Origin: Quinella sp. 1Q5
GTDB lineage: Bacteria > Bacillota > Negativicutes > Selenomonadales > Selenomonadaceae
NCBI GenBank assembly: GCA_014764605.1
Contig: JACXWG010000016.1
Coordinates: 1 to 33,146, forward strand
Reading direction: 5' to 3'
Length of the DNA: 33,146 nucleotides
The notes under the pieces are model-generated. The model saw only the letters and a list, made by a program, of their open reading frames with translations. It ran no database searches and was not told the DNA's origin. Positions 7,450-14,582 of this stretch are shown here, piece by piece (the stretch's first letter is position 1; every line of letters begins with the position of its first letter). The position numbers and the translations under genes were made by a program.

Positions 7450-7451
7450 GA

Positions 7452-7565
7452 CTACTTCAAGACCTTGACACCCTGTCGACGTTTGGCGAACGCGGGTCTT
7501 TTCGTTTCGTTCAGCGCGGTAGATATTGCCCTTATCTGCGCGGCTACCTTCTCTACTTCCGTCAT
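7452..7565 (-). CDS. Phage hypothetical protein, 37 aa
   Basis: The frame begins MTEVEKVAAQIRAISTAL and ends in a basic tail (KRRQGVKVLK). Its ATG overlaps the RusA stop (ATGA), and its own stop is 2 bp before the next ATG, so it fits the tightly packed leftward operon. It is short and no family is recognised; an amphipathic helix followed by a basic segment is all that can be seen. Confidence 0.45.
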   Translation of the reverse strand: MTEVEKVAAQIRAISTALNETKRPAFAKRRQGVKVLK

Positions 7566-7912
7566 GACATTTCCTCCAATACGATTTCAAGATGCGGTCG
7601 CCCCCGATGCAGTTCTATCTGCGCGGCGACGACTTGCCGGTCATCCAGATACGCTATCCCGTTCAGACTGTCGAGGACTGCTTTTAAGTGATTGTCTATG
7701 TCCCCAAACCGAAGGCTCTCCGGCGGCAATTCCCGATATACTCGCAACTCGATTGAGACCGGCTTTATCGTCGGCTTCCTTATCTGCCGCCGCGCCAGCC
7801 AACCTAATTCCTCTTTGAACTTGCGGTATTGCGTCGGATTAAATCGCTGGTCGCCACAGGTCAACACCCTCTTAAATGGTAGCGGCGATATCTCTGCGTT
7901 AATCTTTATCAT
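7562..7912 (-). CDS. RusA-family Holliday junction resolvase
   Basis: A 116-residue endonuclease that cuts four-way junctions in phage recombination or replication intermediates. The diagnostic stretch GDIDNHLKAVLDSLNG is at about residues 70-85, followed by DDRQV; the Asp residues (GDIDN, LD, DD) are the metal ligands of RusA. The N-terminal strand LPFKRV and central basic RRQIRKP also fit. ATG at 7912 is preferred to TTG at 7915. It sits in the middle of the early operon, with 4-bp overlap to the next small gene. Confidence 0.88.
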   Translation of the reverse strand: MIKINAEISPLPFKRVLTCGDQRFNPTQYRKFKEELGWLARRQIRKPTIKPVSIELRVYRELPPESLRFGDIDNHLKAVLDSLNGIAYLDDRQVVAAQIELHRGRPHLEIVLEEMS

Positions 7913-7962
7913 CAAGATACCTCGCCGCGTGATGTGTAGTTAAGGATTATCTCGTACGTCAT
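7912..7962 (-). CDS. Possible 16-aa leader peptide
   Basis: ATG at 7962 has a strong ribosome site (AAGGAG, spacing about 9) and opens MTYEIILNYTSRGEVS, whose stop overlaps the rusA start. RusA itself has no better Shine-Dalgarno, so this short frame may bring ribosomes to rusA by coupling, or be a truncated phage gene. No homology is claimed. Confidence 0.3.
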   Translation of the reverse strand: MTYEIILNYTSRGEVS

Positions 7963-8076
7963 TGCTTTTTCTCCTTAAAAAGATTGCGGCGCAGTCGCCC
8001 GCTTGAATCCACGATGGTGAAGACAACTGCGCCTCTATGTCCAAGGCGAACAGTTTATTTTTGGTGGCCGCCCGCC

Positions 8077-8277
8077 TTAGTCATCGTCTTTGAATTCCTC
8101 AATCAGCTGCGCGATTATCAGCCCGCCATTTAGAACGCCCATAAACCACGCGTATTCTTCCCGCATCGGCACCGTCCAGATTATTATCAACGTCATCAGC
8201 GTGCAACAGACCGTTATCGCCCGATACGTGAACTTTTCCTCGCCCAGCTTGTACCACAGCCATTTCAACCATTCCAT
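8077..8277 (-). CDS. Small phage membrane protein, two TM helices
   Basis: A 66-residue protein with two hydrophobic segments (about residues 19-36, TVCCTLMTLIIIWTV, and 42-58, AWFMGVLNGGLIIAQL) and a charged tail, EEFKDDD. The ATG has an AAGGAAG ribosome site and starts 8 bp after the next upstream gene. A holin would be possible by size alone, but it lies among early genes far from any lysin, so that is not claimed. Confidence 0.5.
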   Translation of the reverse strand: MEWLKWLWYKLGEEKFTYRAITVCCTLMTLIIIWTVPMREEYAWFMGVLNGGLIIAQLIEEFKDDD

Positions 8278-8285
8278 TTTCTTCC

Positions 8286-8681
8286 TTAGCCCAATGGCAA
8301 CGCTTCATCCTCTGCTGTTGAGCCTTCTCCTAAACTTTTTACCTTCGTGTATGTCTTCTTCGTTTTCGTCTTTACCTTCCAGATTTTTACCCGTTCAGGG
8401 CACGCCTTCAGGTCCTCTTGCAATTGTTCCACGTTAGAGCCGTAATCCTCCATTAGGTAATTCCACAGCTGCATAAAGTCGCCGCTACCCGTCGAATATT
8501 TCTTAGGCTCTTCTAGGAACGTGAACCGAACATATTGGTTGCCCTCTTCGCTCGTGACTAATTCCATGTAGTCTATCGTCAAGCCGTCCGGATATTTCGC
8601 GATTACCTCGTCTAGCCTCATCAATTCCAAATCGCTAGTCTGATTGCTTAGCCGCGCTGCCGCTTTTGAAAATTTGCTCAC
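8286..8681 (-). CDS. Phage hypothetical protein, 131 aa
   Basis: Unrecognised. Residues ~30-75 have an alternating strand pattern (GLTIDYMELV, YVRFTFLEE) followed by a helical LWNYLMEDYGSNVEQL, and the C-terminal third is Lys/Thr-rich (KVKTKTKKTYTKV), which could bind nucleic acid. The start is GTG at 8681, 1 bp after the upstream gene's stop. In phage early regions small proteins of this kind are often recombination or ssDNA-binding accessories, but no motif decides it. Confidence 0.45.
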   Translation of the reverse strand: MSKFSKAAARLSNQTSDLELMRLDEVIAKYPDGLTIDYMELVTSEEGNQYVRFTFLEEPKKYSTGSGDFMQLWNYLMEDYGSNVEQLQEDLKACPERVKIWKVKTKTKKTYTKVKSLGEGSTAEDEALPLG

Positions 8682-8682
8682 T

Positions 8683-9195
8683 TTACTTTTGCGCCTCCAT
8701 GCTGTATCCTGTGAACGTTTTCTTCTCAGCGGTCATCGCCGCTATTTTTTTTGGCTCCAACTCCCTGCTCAATATCTGAATCAACATCTTTAGGACGCGT
8801 CGCGCTATCTTTTCCTCGTGCGGTACCTCGAAGAGCGTTTCCGGCAATTCGTGCCCGTAAAGCTCATTGAGTATCCATTGACACGCCGCTTGCCTCCGCT
8901 GACGATTCTTCCGCCCTCGCGTCGCAAATTCTTCTATCCCGCGTTCGTTCACAAACTTGACATGACGCGTTACCGGGCTTTTTACATATTCCCTTACCCC
9001 GCTTATTTCATTTTCTAAGCTCATGCTCTCCAGCATCGAACCGCTTGAACGGCTGTAACCGCACGCCTCGAACAAATCCGCACGCAGTACATACGCCTCG
9101 CCTCCGTGCCGAATGTATTGCACTTTCCCGAATAGCGGATTGCTTATCGCTTTCATATCCTCTTCTCGTTGCAACATTATCGGTTCTATACCCAA
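8683..9195 (-). CDS. BRO-N/antirepressor-like phage protein
   Basis: A 170-residue protein. The stretch FGKVQYIRHGGEAYVLRADLFEACGYSR has the order of a BRO-N/Ant N-terminal domain, and VKFVNERGIEEFATRGRKNRQRRQAACQWILNELYG fits its second half, where a helix near the end reads AxxxWIxNEL. The C-terminal ~50 residues are helical. The start is TTG at 9195, 4 bp after AGGAGG; an internal ATG at ~9153 is less likely. BRO/Ant domains bind DNA and often act in lysogeny control. The match is partial. Confidence 0.4.
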   Translation of the reverse strand: MGIEPIMLQREEDMKAISNPLFGKVQYIRHGGEAYVLRADLFEACGYSRSSGSMLESMSLENEISGVREYVKSPVTRHVKFVNERGIEEFATRGRKNRQRRQAACQWILNELYGHELPETLFEVPHEEKIARRVLKMLIQILSRELEPKKIAAMTAEKKTFTGYSMEAQK

Positions 9196-9210
9196 AGCAC
9201 CTCCTGATTT

Positions 9211-9468
9211 TCAGTCGTCTTCTTCCAAGCCTTCCACTAAACGCCTTAGACATTCGTCCGTCGCTTCGTGCTCTAGAATTCCGCACAGTATTTTTATCAT
9301 GCCCATCTTCCCGACGTGCCAGTTTATCTGCCGAAAATAGGCTTCCACTTCCGTTTTCGTTAAGCAGCGGCCTTCCATCGAATCAAACAACTTCCGGTCT
9401 GCCTTCAGCGTTCTTTCCTCCGCCGCCTTCAGCCTTACTATCAATTCTGCGCGCTCGCTTGCTGTCAT
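9211..9468 (-). CDS. Phage hypothetical protein, 85 aa
   Basis: A helical, charged protein. Its opening (MTASERAELIVRLKAAEERT) resembles that of the next upstream gene (MTCLTRAEKDALIMALQSAQ), and both end in a short acidic or polar helix, so the two may be old paralogues. Start and upstream stop overlap as ATGA. No known domain. Confidence 0.45.
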   Translation of the reverse strand: MTASERAELIVRLKAAEERTLKADRKLFDSMEGRCLTKTEVEAYFRQINWHVGKMGMIKILCGILEHEATDECLRRLVEGLEEDD

Positions 9469-9728
9469 GTCCTTAACAAATCCTCCGAGAATTTCTTGAT
9501 TAACTCATACGGCTCCTCGGCTATCAGCAACCGAATCAGCAACATCCGCGCAGTCGACCGCGCCGAATATTCCAGCGAACGACCAAACATGAAGTCTAAA
9601 TCCGGGTCCGTTAAATCCTCGCGCATCATATCCTTCGAGAATTTCTCTTCGTCAAGATACGCTTGGTCTTGCGCAGATTGCAACGCCATTATCAAGGCGT
9701 CTTTTTCAGCCCTCGTCAAGCAAGTCAC
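9465..9728 (-). CDS. Phage hypothetical protein, 87 aa
   Basis: Helical and charged, with an acidic middle (REDLTDPDLDFMFG). Possible paralogue of its downstream neighbour, judged from the shared T..RAE..aLI..L opening. Start is GTG at 9728; TTG at 9719 has a better-placed AAGG and would align with the neighbour's start. It overlaps the HTH gene's 3' end by 23 bp. Confidence 0.45.
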   Translation of the reverse strand: MTCLTRAEKDALIMALQSAQDQAYLDEEKFSKDMMREDLTDPDLDFMFGRSLEYSARSTARMLLIRLLIAEEPYELIKKFSEDLLRT

Positions 9729-10116
9729 CTTCTTTCACATTCAACGCCAACGCCATTTTCCGCAAAGTCCGCTCTGAACAACGCCGCAATTCGACTATCC
9801 GCTTATAGCCAGTGTCTGTCAGCTTTATCGCCGCAAAAAACGCTTTTTTCGTTTTGAACTTCTGCCTTATCAGCTCTTCTAACCGATTTACGTTCAGCCA
9901 CTTCGACGTGCTCCGACTTTCCGAAAGGATAAATTCTTCCGCTTGCACTCCCAAGACTTTCGCCAAGGCTTCAAACTTTTTTCTTTTGCAATAGCCCGTC
10001 AGCACCATGTTGTATATCCATCTCGGAGCATAGAAGCCCGCCGCTTTCGCAAACTCTTTTATCGTGCCAGGCGTCTCTATCAGCGCGTTCCATAATTTCG
10101 CTCGGTCTATCTTCAT
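9706..10116 (-). CDS. Phage protein with two tandem Cro/CI-like HTH regions
   Basis: The 136-residue protein appears to be two copies of one fold. Residues ~10-62 (GTIKEFAKAAGFYAPRWIYN then FEALAKVLGVQAEEFIL) and ~77-133 (FKTKKAFFAAIKLTDTGYKR then LRKMALALNVKEGDLL) each have the helix order of an XRE/Cro HTH, including the final ALAxxLxVxxxxLL pattern. Two such domains in a single chain would resemble a single-chain dimer. Regulator function is inferred; no operator was identified. Start overlaps the upstream 59-aa gene as ATGA. Confidence 0.5.
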   Translation of the reverse strand: MKIDRAKLWNALIETPGTIKEFAKAAGFYAPRWIYNMVLTGYCKRKKFEALAKVLGVQAEEFILSESRSTSKWLNVNRLEELIRQKFKTKKAFFAAIKLTDTGYKRIVELRRCSERTLRKMALALNVKEGDLLDEG

Positions 10117-10292
10117 GTCTGCGCCTTTCTTTTCAAGAAATCCGCCGACGTCAATCCGTACTTTTGCAACTTCTTCGCCGCAATTTTCGCGTGTACCCTC
10201 AGCCAGCGATTGTTCTTCCTAACGTACCAGCGGTAATGGTCTTCTTTCCATTCCGCACGTACGTACAGGCTCGCTATCTCGTAGCTCGTCAT
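10113..10292 (-). CDS. Phage hypothetical protein, 59 aa, basic
   Basis: The frame begins MTSYEIASLYVRAEWKEDHY and continues WYVRKNNRWLRVHAKIAAKKL to a basic end. It fills the gap between two neighbours exactly, with ATGA overlaps at both ends, which is strong support for a real coupled gene. It is rich in Lys, Arg, Trp and Tyr and could bind nucleic acid. No family is recognised. Confidence 0.6.
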   Translation of the reverse strand: MTSYEIASLYVRAEWKEDHYRWYVRKNNRWLRVHAKIAAKKLQKYGLTSADFLKRKAQT

Positions 10293-10660
10293 TCTTCCAA
10301 CTCCTTAATCAAGCCTTCCAGATAAGCCTGCGCGGAGCAATCGTCTGCAAAGTCGTCGAAGAGATATTGCTGCCCAAGGTCGGTCTCGAAGCGCAACTGT
10401 GTGCCGTGGATGAAAAACCTTCTGACGAACGCCGCGTTCACGTAGCCATTTTCCACCGCCACGAACCGCAAAGCCGTACTTTTCTCCACCTCGTCAATCA
10501 GATTGTCCAAATGCTCCTGCGCGGCTTTTATGCTCAAAAACACTTCGTCAAGCGGAAATTCGACGTTATCAACCTCGAAGAGAATCATTGCCGCGACTAC
10601 CCGAATTGCGCGAACGTGCGACCAGTTGATGTAATCCGTGCCGCTCTTTAAAAATTTCAC
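10289..10660 (-). CDS. Phage hypothetical protein, 123 aa
   Basis: Start taken as GTG at 10660, which has AGGAGG upstream and overlaps the DnaC-like stop (GTGA); the frame is open further up only as a shadow of that gene. Residues ~5-45 look like a small beta unit (YINWSHVRAIRVVAAMILFEVDN), followed by a helix with AAQEHLDNLIDEVE, then a second unit with the same order (AVENGYVNAAFVRRF, LRFETDLGQQYLF, AQAYLEGLIKELEE). So the protein looks like an internal duplication. Function unknown. Confidence 0.5.
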   Translation of the reverse strand: MKFLKSGTDYINWSHVRAIRVVAAMILFEVDNVEFPLDEVFLSIKAAQEHLDNLIDEVEKSTALRFVAVENGYVNAAFVRRFFIHGTQLRFETDLGQQYLFDDFADDCSAQAYLEGLIKELEE

Positions 10661-11484
10661 TCCAAAACCCTCCTGTCGCGATTGCCCAAATCCGCTACTG
10701 AGCACATGCCACGCAACCGGCTTGCTATCCTCTGCGCCGCCGTCTTGTCTTTAGCAGAAAACCGCGCCTCTAAGCCCTCTATGCTGTAATTACTCGTGAA
10801 GATTGTCGGCTTTTCGGCGTTATAACGCCCGTCGATGATCTTGTACATTTCCCCGATTGACCAGTCGCTCAATACGCCCGTGCCTAAATCGTCCATTATC
10901 AGCAGGTCGCAGCGGATATACTTGCGCAAAACCACTTGAGAGGACGCTTGCGGGTCATTGAACGTCTTTTTTATCTCGTCCAATAAAAGCGGCACATTCC
11001 CGAAGATGACGCCTTGCCCGCGCCGGATGCACTCTTTAGCGATGAGACTTGCCAGAAACGTCTTGCCCGTCCCGCAAGCCCCGTGAAAGTACAAACTGCC
11101 GCCTTCATCAAAGAAAATGTACGTTTTGGCTAAGGCTTGAGCGTTCGCGGACGTCGCCTCGTAATCGTCGAACGTCTTTTTCGCGTAGCGGCGCGGCAAT
11201 TTCTTCGCCGCCTCTTGGGTCACGTACACTTCGCACAGGCTATCGATGACTTCGCCAGCCGAATCAATCTCCGGCTTATGGTACTTCTCCACACTTTGAA
11301 GACAATCCAAGCCGTTGCAACCTTGGCAAACCTCAAGACGTCTTTGCGCCTGAATAATCGCCTGCACACGGGGCTTATCCTGCTCGGCGTCTAAGCCATA
11401 CATCGAGCAAACCGGCATCGCTTCCCGCTGATACCTCGCCCGAACTGCTTCCTTCAACTCCGCTACATTCAGCGTTGTCAGCAT
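10657..11484 (-). CDS. DnaC-like helicase loader (AAA+)
   Basis: A 275-residue AAA+ ATPase that loads the replicative helicase at the phage origin. Walker A GACGTGKT is at about residues 135-142, Walker B LLIMDDLG at about 194-201, sensor 1 TIFTSNYS follows, and an Arg-finger/sensor 2 region (QRIASRLRG) is near the end. N-terminal Cys at 53, 56, 61 and 84 (CxxCx4C...C) suggest a small zinc site, common in DnaC/IstB-type phage loaders. ATG at 11484 has AGGAGG upstream. It directly follows the initiator gene, the usual phage initiator-loader pair. Confidence 0.85.
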   Translation of the reverse strand: MLTTLNVAELKEAVRARYQREAMPVCSMYGLDAEQDKPRVQAIIQAQRRLEVCQGCNGLDCLQSVEKYHKPEIDSAGEVIDSLCEVYVTQEAAKKLPRRYAKKTFDDYEATSANAQALAKTYIFFDEGGSLYFHGACGTGKTFLASLIAKECIRRGQGVIFGNVPLLLDEIKKTFNDPQASSQVVLRKYIRCDLLIMDDLGTGVLSDWSIGEMYKIIDGRYNAEKPTIFTSNYSIEGLEARFSAKDKTAAQRIASRLRGMCSVADLGNRDRRVLE

Positions 11485-12571
11485 TTTTAATTCCTCCTTC
11501 TGGACTTCGCGTCCTAGCAACTTCGTTTTCTCGCCTATCTGGCGCGGCTACCGTCTGCGACGGCTCTATCCTAAACGGCGTCTCCGCCGCTGTTGGCTTT
11601 AACTCTTCAAAAATCGCCTCGTCTACCGTCATAAACGTTTCGTCCTCTATCAACGCTAATGATTCCGATTCCGTCATCAGCGATTGCACTGCTTCTGCCG
11701 TTATTGGCGGTTCACTCATCGCTTCGCTTAAGGCCTCCTCAACCGGCGGTTCACTCATCGCTTCGCTTAAGGCGTCCTCAACCGGCGGTTCACTCATCGC
11801 TTCGCTTAAGGCCTCCTCAACCGGCGGTTCACTCATCGCTTCGCTTAAGGCCTCCTCAACCGGCGGTTCGCTTATCGCTTCGCTTAAGGCGTCCTCAACC
11901 GGCGGTTCACTCATCGCTTCGCTTAAGGCGTCCTCAACCGGCGGTTCGCTTATCGCTTCGCTTAAGGCGTCCTCAACCGGCGGTTCACTCATCGCTTCGC
12001 TTAAGGCCTCCTCAACCGGCGCGGATGTCATTGGCGGCGAAGTCGAAGCGTCTGTCGTCCTCAAGGTCGCCTCTTTCGCCAAAGGTTTTTCCGTCGGCTT
12101 CTTTCCGCTCAAAATCATCTTCATGTATTTAGCCAACTTCGGGTCTTCCTTCTCCGAAACGCTTTCTTTTTCTTTAACTTCTTTTTCTTTCTCTAACTCT
12201 ATCTCTATATTCTTAGGGGTCGAAAAAGCCGCATGGTGAAGCGATTCATCGGCAGGTTTTACCCTTGTTTTGCCCTCATTTTGCCCTTGTTTTACCCCAA
12301 GCGTTATGACGTAGCGGGTACCCCTGCGCGGGGCCTTGGGGTCGGTCTCGAAATCAATCGCGCCCAACTCTTTGAGGACGCGTTTGGCATCTGTCACGTC
12401 TTTTTTGCTCAAGTCCGTTATCCGGTCGCGTATCTGCTCGTCCGCAATCTTAAACCAGCCGCGTTTCCGATGAACATTATCTAAGCACAGAAATAACCAC
12501 ATAACCGCTATCACGTGCTGAGGTTGTCCAGCACTCATCGCGTACCACGCGTTCATTTTGTCGATATACAT
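11375..12571 (-). CDS. Phage replication initiator (N-terminal winged helix) with 13-residue repeats
   Basis: A 398-residue protein. Residues 1-95 (AMSAGQPQHVIAVMWLFLCL, IADEQIRDRITDLSKKDVTD, AKRVLKELGAI) form a winged-helix domain like that of phage initiators placed before DnaC. Residues ~185-289 are eight copies of an acidic 13-mer of the type SEPPVEDALSEAM. It ends 110 bp inside the loader gene, in another frame; a native stop (ending ...SRRRN) exists in the third frame just before the loader's ATG, so a late frameshift may have replaced the true C-terminus. ATG at 12571 has an AAAGGA site upstream. Confidence 0.65.
   Translation of the reverse strand: MYIDKMNAWYAMSAGQPQHVIAVMWLFLCLDNVHRKRGWFKIADEQIRDRITDLSKKDVTDAKRVLKELGAIDFETDPKAPRRGTRYVITLGVKQGQNEGKTRVKPADESLHHAAFSTPKNIEIELEKEKEVKEKESVSEKEDPKLAKYMKMILSGKKPTEKPLAKEATLRTTDASTSPPMTSAPVEEALSEAMSEPPVEDALSEAISEPPVEDALSEAMSEPPVEDALSEAISEPPVEEALSEAMSEPPVEEALSEAMSEPPVEDALSEAMSEPPVEEALSEAMSEPPITAEAVQSLMTESESLALIEDETFMTVDEAIFEELKPTAAETPFRIEPSQTVAAPDRRENEVARTRSPEGGIKNADNAECSGVEGSSSGEVSAGSDAGLLDVWLRRRAG
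11706..12017 (-). repeat. Eight tandem 39-bp repeats within the initiator gene
   Basis: Exactly 312 bp is made of eight 39-bp units, each coding 13 residues (EPP-VE-D/E-ALSEA-M/I-S). Copies differ only at a few positions, mainly GGCCTC versus GGCGTC and CACTCAT versus CGCTTAT. Such near-identical units point to recent slippage or unequal crossover. As 39 is a multiple of 3, unit gain or loss keeps the frame. It might also serve as iterons, since phage origins often lie in the initiator gene. Confidence 0.95.
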
Positions 12572-12635
12572 TTCTTTTCGTCCTTTCTTTTGCAAGTAGC
12601 AGGGGTGACACGGAGCGGGGGATTTGATTAAAAAA

Positions 12636-12655
12636 AAGAGCCGTTTCCGACTCTT
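12636..12655 (-). terminator. Rho-independent terminator, leftward
   Basis: On the minus strand AAGAG-TCGG-AAAC-GGC-TCTT forms a short stem followed by eight T (12630-12638). It lies upstream of the replication operon, so it must end a transcript from a gene further right; that gene has been replaced by the IS110 remnant. Its presence supports a missing prophage segment at this edge. Confidence 0.65.
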
Positions 12656-12757
12656 AAAGTAAGAAAATTATTTAGACCGGCTATAAAAAGTTAAGAGGTT
12701 GAAGCCGGAACATAAGTTTTATTATCACGAAAGACAGCGAAAAATGCCCAATGGCAA

Positions 12758-13433
12758 TTAAATACTCTTTTCCCTCAGAGCTTTTCTTTTGTTAAAAAAG
12801 CGGGTAGCAGGGTCTTTAAAAGTGGTAACAGAGGTAGCAAGCCAAATGGCTCGTCGTAGATAAGAAGAACTGCACTTAGACATATATCCATCAGATTTTG
12901 ATTCGCCTGACTGACGTGATTTAGGATAAAGCCCCGCGTAAGCAACAAGTTTTGACACAGAAGAAAATTTTTCAATATCGCCGCTAATCTCGGGGAAATA
13001 TTGACGGATAATCAGCAAAAAACTAGACGAGGCAAGCAAAATGCCGAATGAATTTTTAGCGCAATGATATTTTCGGGAGCAACTTGAGAGTAACGCCCGA
13101 AAAGAATGACTTCGGCGACGATTAAGGCGTCAAAAGTGTCGTTCTTGGTCTGACAGATAAATAAGGAATACAAGGCGTCAGACTGCAGAGCGTTGATAAC
13201 GTGAATAGTCTGCCTGGCTTGGCGAAGATGAGCATAGAGCGACAACCAGTAATGCCCGGTCGCTTCCATGCCTAATTCGGCGGGCGTGTCGAGTTTTCTT
13301 ACCGCGTCCATGAGTTTTACAAAACCAGTGTGAGAGTTTGCAAAACGAATTCACTTGACGATAACTTTACCGCTTGAATCGATGATGCGGCTTCGTGAAA
13401 ACGTTTAGCAATATCAATACCGACTATGTACAT
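12758..13433 (-). pseudogene. IS110-family transposase remnant
   Basis: The N-terminus MYIVGIDIAKRFHEAA is the IS110 DEDD-type start (Asp in GIDIAK). It is followed by a frameshift to IDSSGKVIVK, an in-frame TGA, then IRFANSHTGFVKLMDAV and LGMEATGHYWLSLY with the second acidic motif (MEATGHYW). A large internal deletion joins this near 13,030 to the C-terminal part IRQYFPEISGDIEKFSSVSKLVAYAGL with SYLRRAIW. About half the protein is lost, so it cannot be active. The flank upstream (13,434-13,560), where IS110 elements can encode a bridge RNA, holds no gene. Confidence 0.85.
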
Positions 13434-13562
13434 TCAAAATACCCTTTCAGATGCTCTGCCTTTTGCGGCTCAAAACCTGTTTGCAAATTAGTAGACTAGC
13501 AACATCCAGCTCATAATTACGCAGGTCAAAATCTTTACTATTTATGAAGTGGACAGCACCAC

Positions 13563-14139
13563 AAAGAGATTGAAAGAAGAAATTACTCAGCGAATAAAAA
13601 TCCCGAACGCTTGAATTTTTTCCGCGAACTTTGTCAAGACAGCCGCCGCATTGAAATGGAATTGAACACGAGCTATCACACGCCCGAAGAAATCGTAGAA
13701 ATTATGTCAAGGCTCCATTCGCAGACCTGTCGACCCGACGTTCCGTTTGTTCCCACCGTTTTACGCTGACTTCGGCAAGAATATTTTCATCAACTCGAAT
13801 TGCCACTTTCAAGACCAGGGCGGCATAACGATAGGCAATGGCGTGATGATTGAGCACAATGTCGTTTTGGCTACGGCGACGCATGACCTTGCCCCCTAGA
13901 AAAGTCGTAAGCTCCACTACAAGCCGATTGTCATTGGCGATAACGTGTGGATTGGTTCAAACTCTGTGATTCTGCAAGGCGTGACGATTGGCGAATGGGC
14001 GGTAGTCGCGGCGGGTGCGGTCGTCACGAAAGATGTTGAGCCTTATACTGTCATCGGAGGCATTCCCGCTAAATTTATCCGCAAAGTTGAGGACGGCCTC
14101 GGCGACGGGGCAGTTGATTATATTGAAGGACACATTTAA
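13563..14139 (+). pseudogene. Maltose/NodL-type O-acetyltransferase, broken
   Basis: Left-handed beta-helix acetyltransferase in pieces. The first reads NYSANKNPERLNFFRELC and SYHTPEEIVEIMSRL; a frameshift near 13,730 leads to PVDPTFRLFPPFYADFGKNI; then come hexapeptide repeats, a TAG at about 13,897-13,899 where Glu is usual ([19 protein letters not shown]), and an intact end ([32 protein letters not shown]). These enzymes move acetyl from acetyl-CoA to a sugar OH. The start is lost in the scar beside the IS110 remnant. Only the last 64 codons are open from an ATG. Confidence 0.8.
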
Positions 14140-14582
14140 CGCCACAAGCTAAGCGGGTCGGCATATTGATAGACGCCGTTGATTTTGATGATATATTCAA
14201 GATGAAGATGCGACCCCGTTGAATAGCCAGTATTCCCGACTTGCGCGACAATCTGTCCGGCAGTGACCATTTGCCCCGCCACAACATGAAGGATTGAGCA
14301 ATGGGCGTAGCGCGTGTAAGCGTCAATCGCGGGGTGATAAATCAGAACCTGATTGCCGTAGCCGTCGCCGAGATTATCAGCAATGACAACTTGCCCGTCG
14401 AAGAGCGAACCGATATAAGCCCCGTAATCATAGCCGAGGTCAACGCCCGCATGAAACTTCCACTCGCCCGATATGGGGTGAACTCGCCAACCAAAAGGAC
14501 TAGTCACGGGCAAATCAATCGCTTGAACTTCGGCGGGCAGAATCATCAACACGAGAATTATCAATGCCCAAAACTTTTTCAA
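14136..14582 (-). CDS. Secreted M23 (LytM-type) peptidase
   Basis: A ~148-residue protein with an N-terminal signal segment ([20 protein letters not shown]) and a short M23 domain: [21 protein letters not shown] carries the HxxxD zinc ligands and GSHLHLEY the HxH pair. It would cut or bind peptidoglycan cross-links in the periplasm. TTG at 14582 is chosen because GGAGG lies 9 bp upstream; TTG at 14612 has none. It overlaps the end of the LpxL-like gene by 68 bp, suggesting coupling. The stop also overlaps the end of the convergent broken acetyltransferase. Confidence 0.82.
   Translation of the reverse strand: MKKFWALIILVLMILPAEVQAIDLPVTSPFGWRVHPISGEWKFHAGVDLGYDYGAYIGSLFDGQVVIADNLGDGYGNQVLIYHPAIDAYTRYAHCSILHVVAGQMVTAGQIVAQVGNTGYSTGSHLHLEYIIKINGVYQYADPLSLWR

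Noticed and set aside
8077..8277. Holin call for the two-TM phage protein
   Set aside because: Size and two helices fit, but it lies among early genes and no endolysin is near.
9008..9286. 92-codon minus-strand frame overlapping the BRO-like gene
   Set aside because: Arg-rich, low-quality composition and fully covered by two better-supported genes in other frames.
11706..12017. CRISPR-like regular repeats
   Set aside because: The units abut with no spacers and are in frame in a protein gene.
11475..12239. Long plus-strand frames (254 and 157 codons) across the 39-bp repeats
   Set aside because: They are open only because the repeat unit is a multiple of 3 and lacks stops in these frames. 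They have no ribosome site and no protein-like part outside the repeats.
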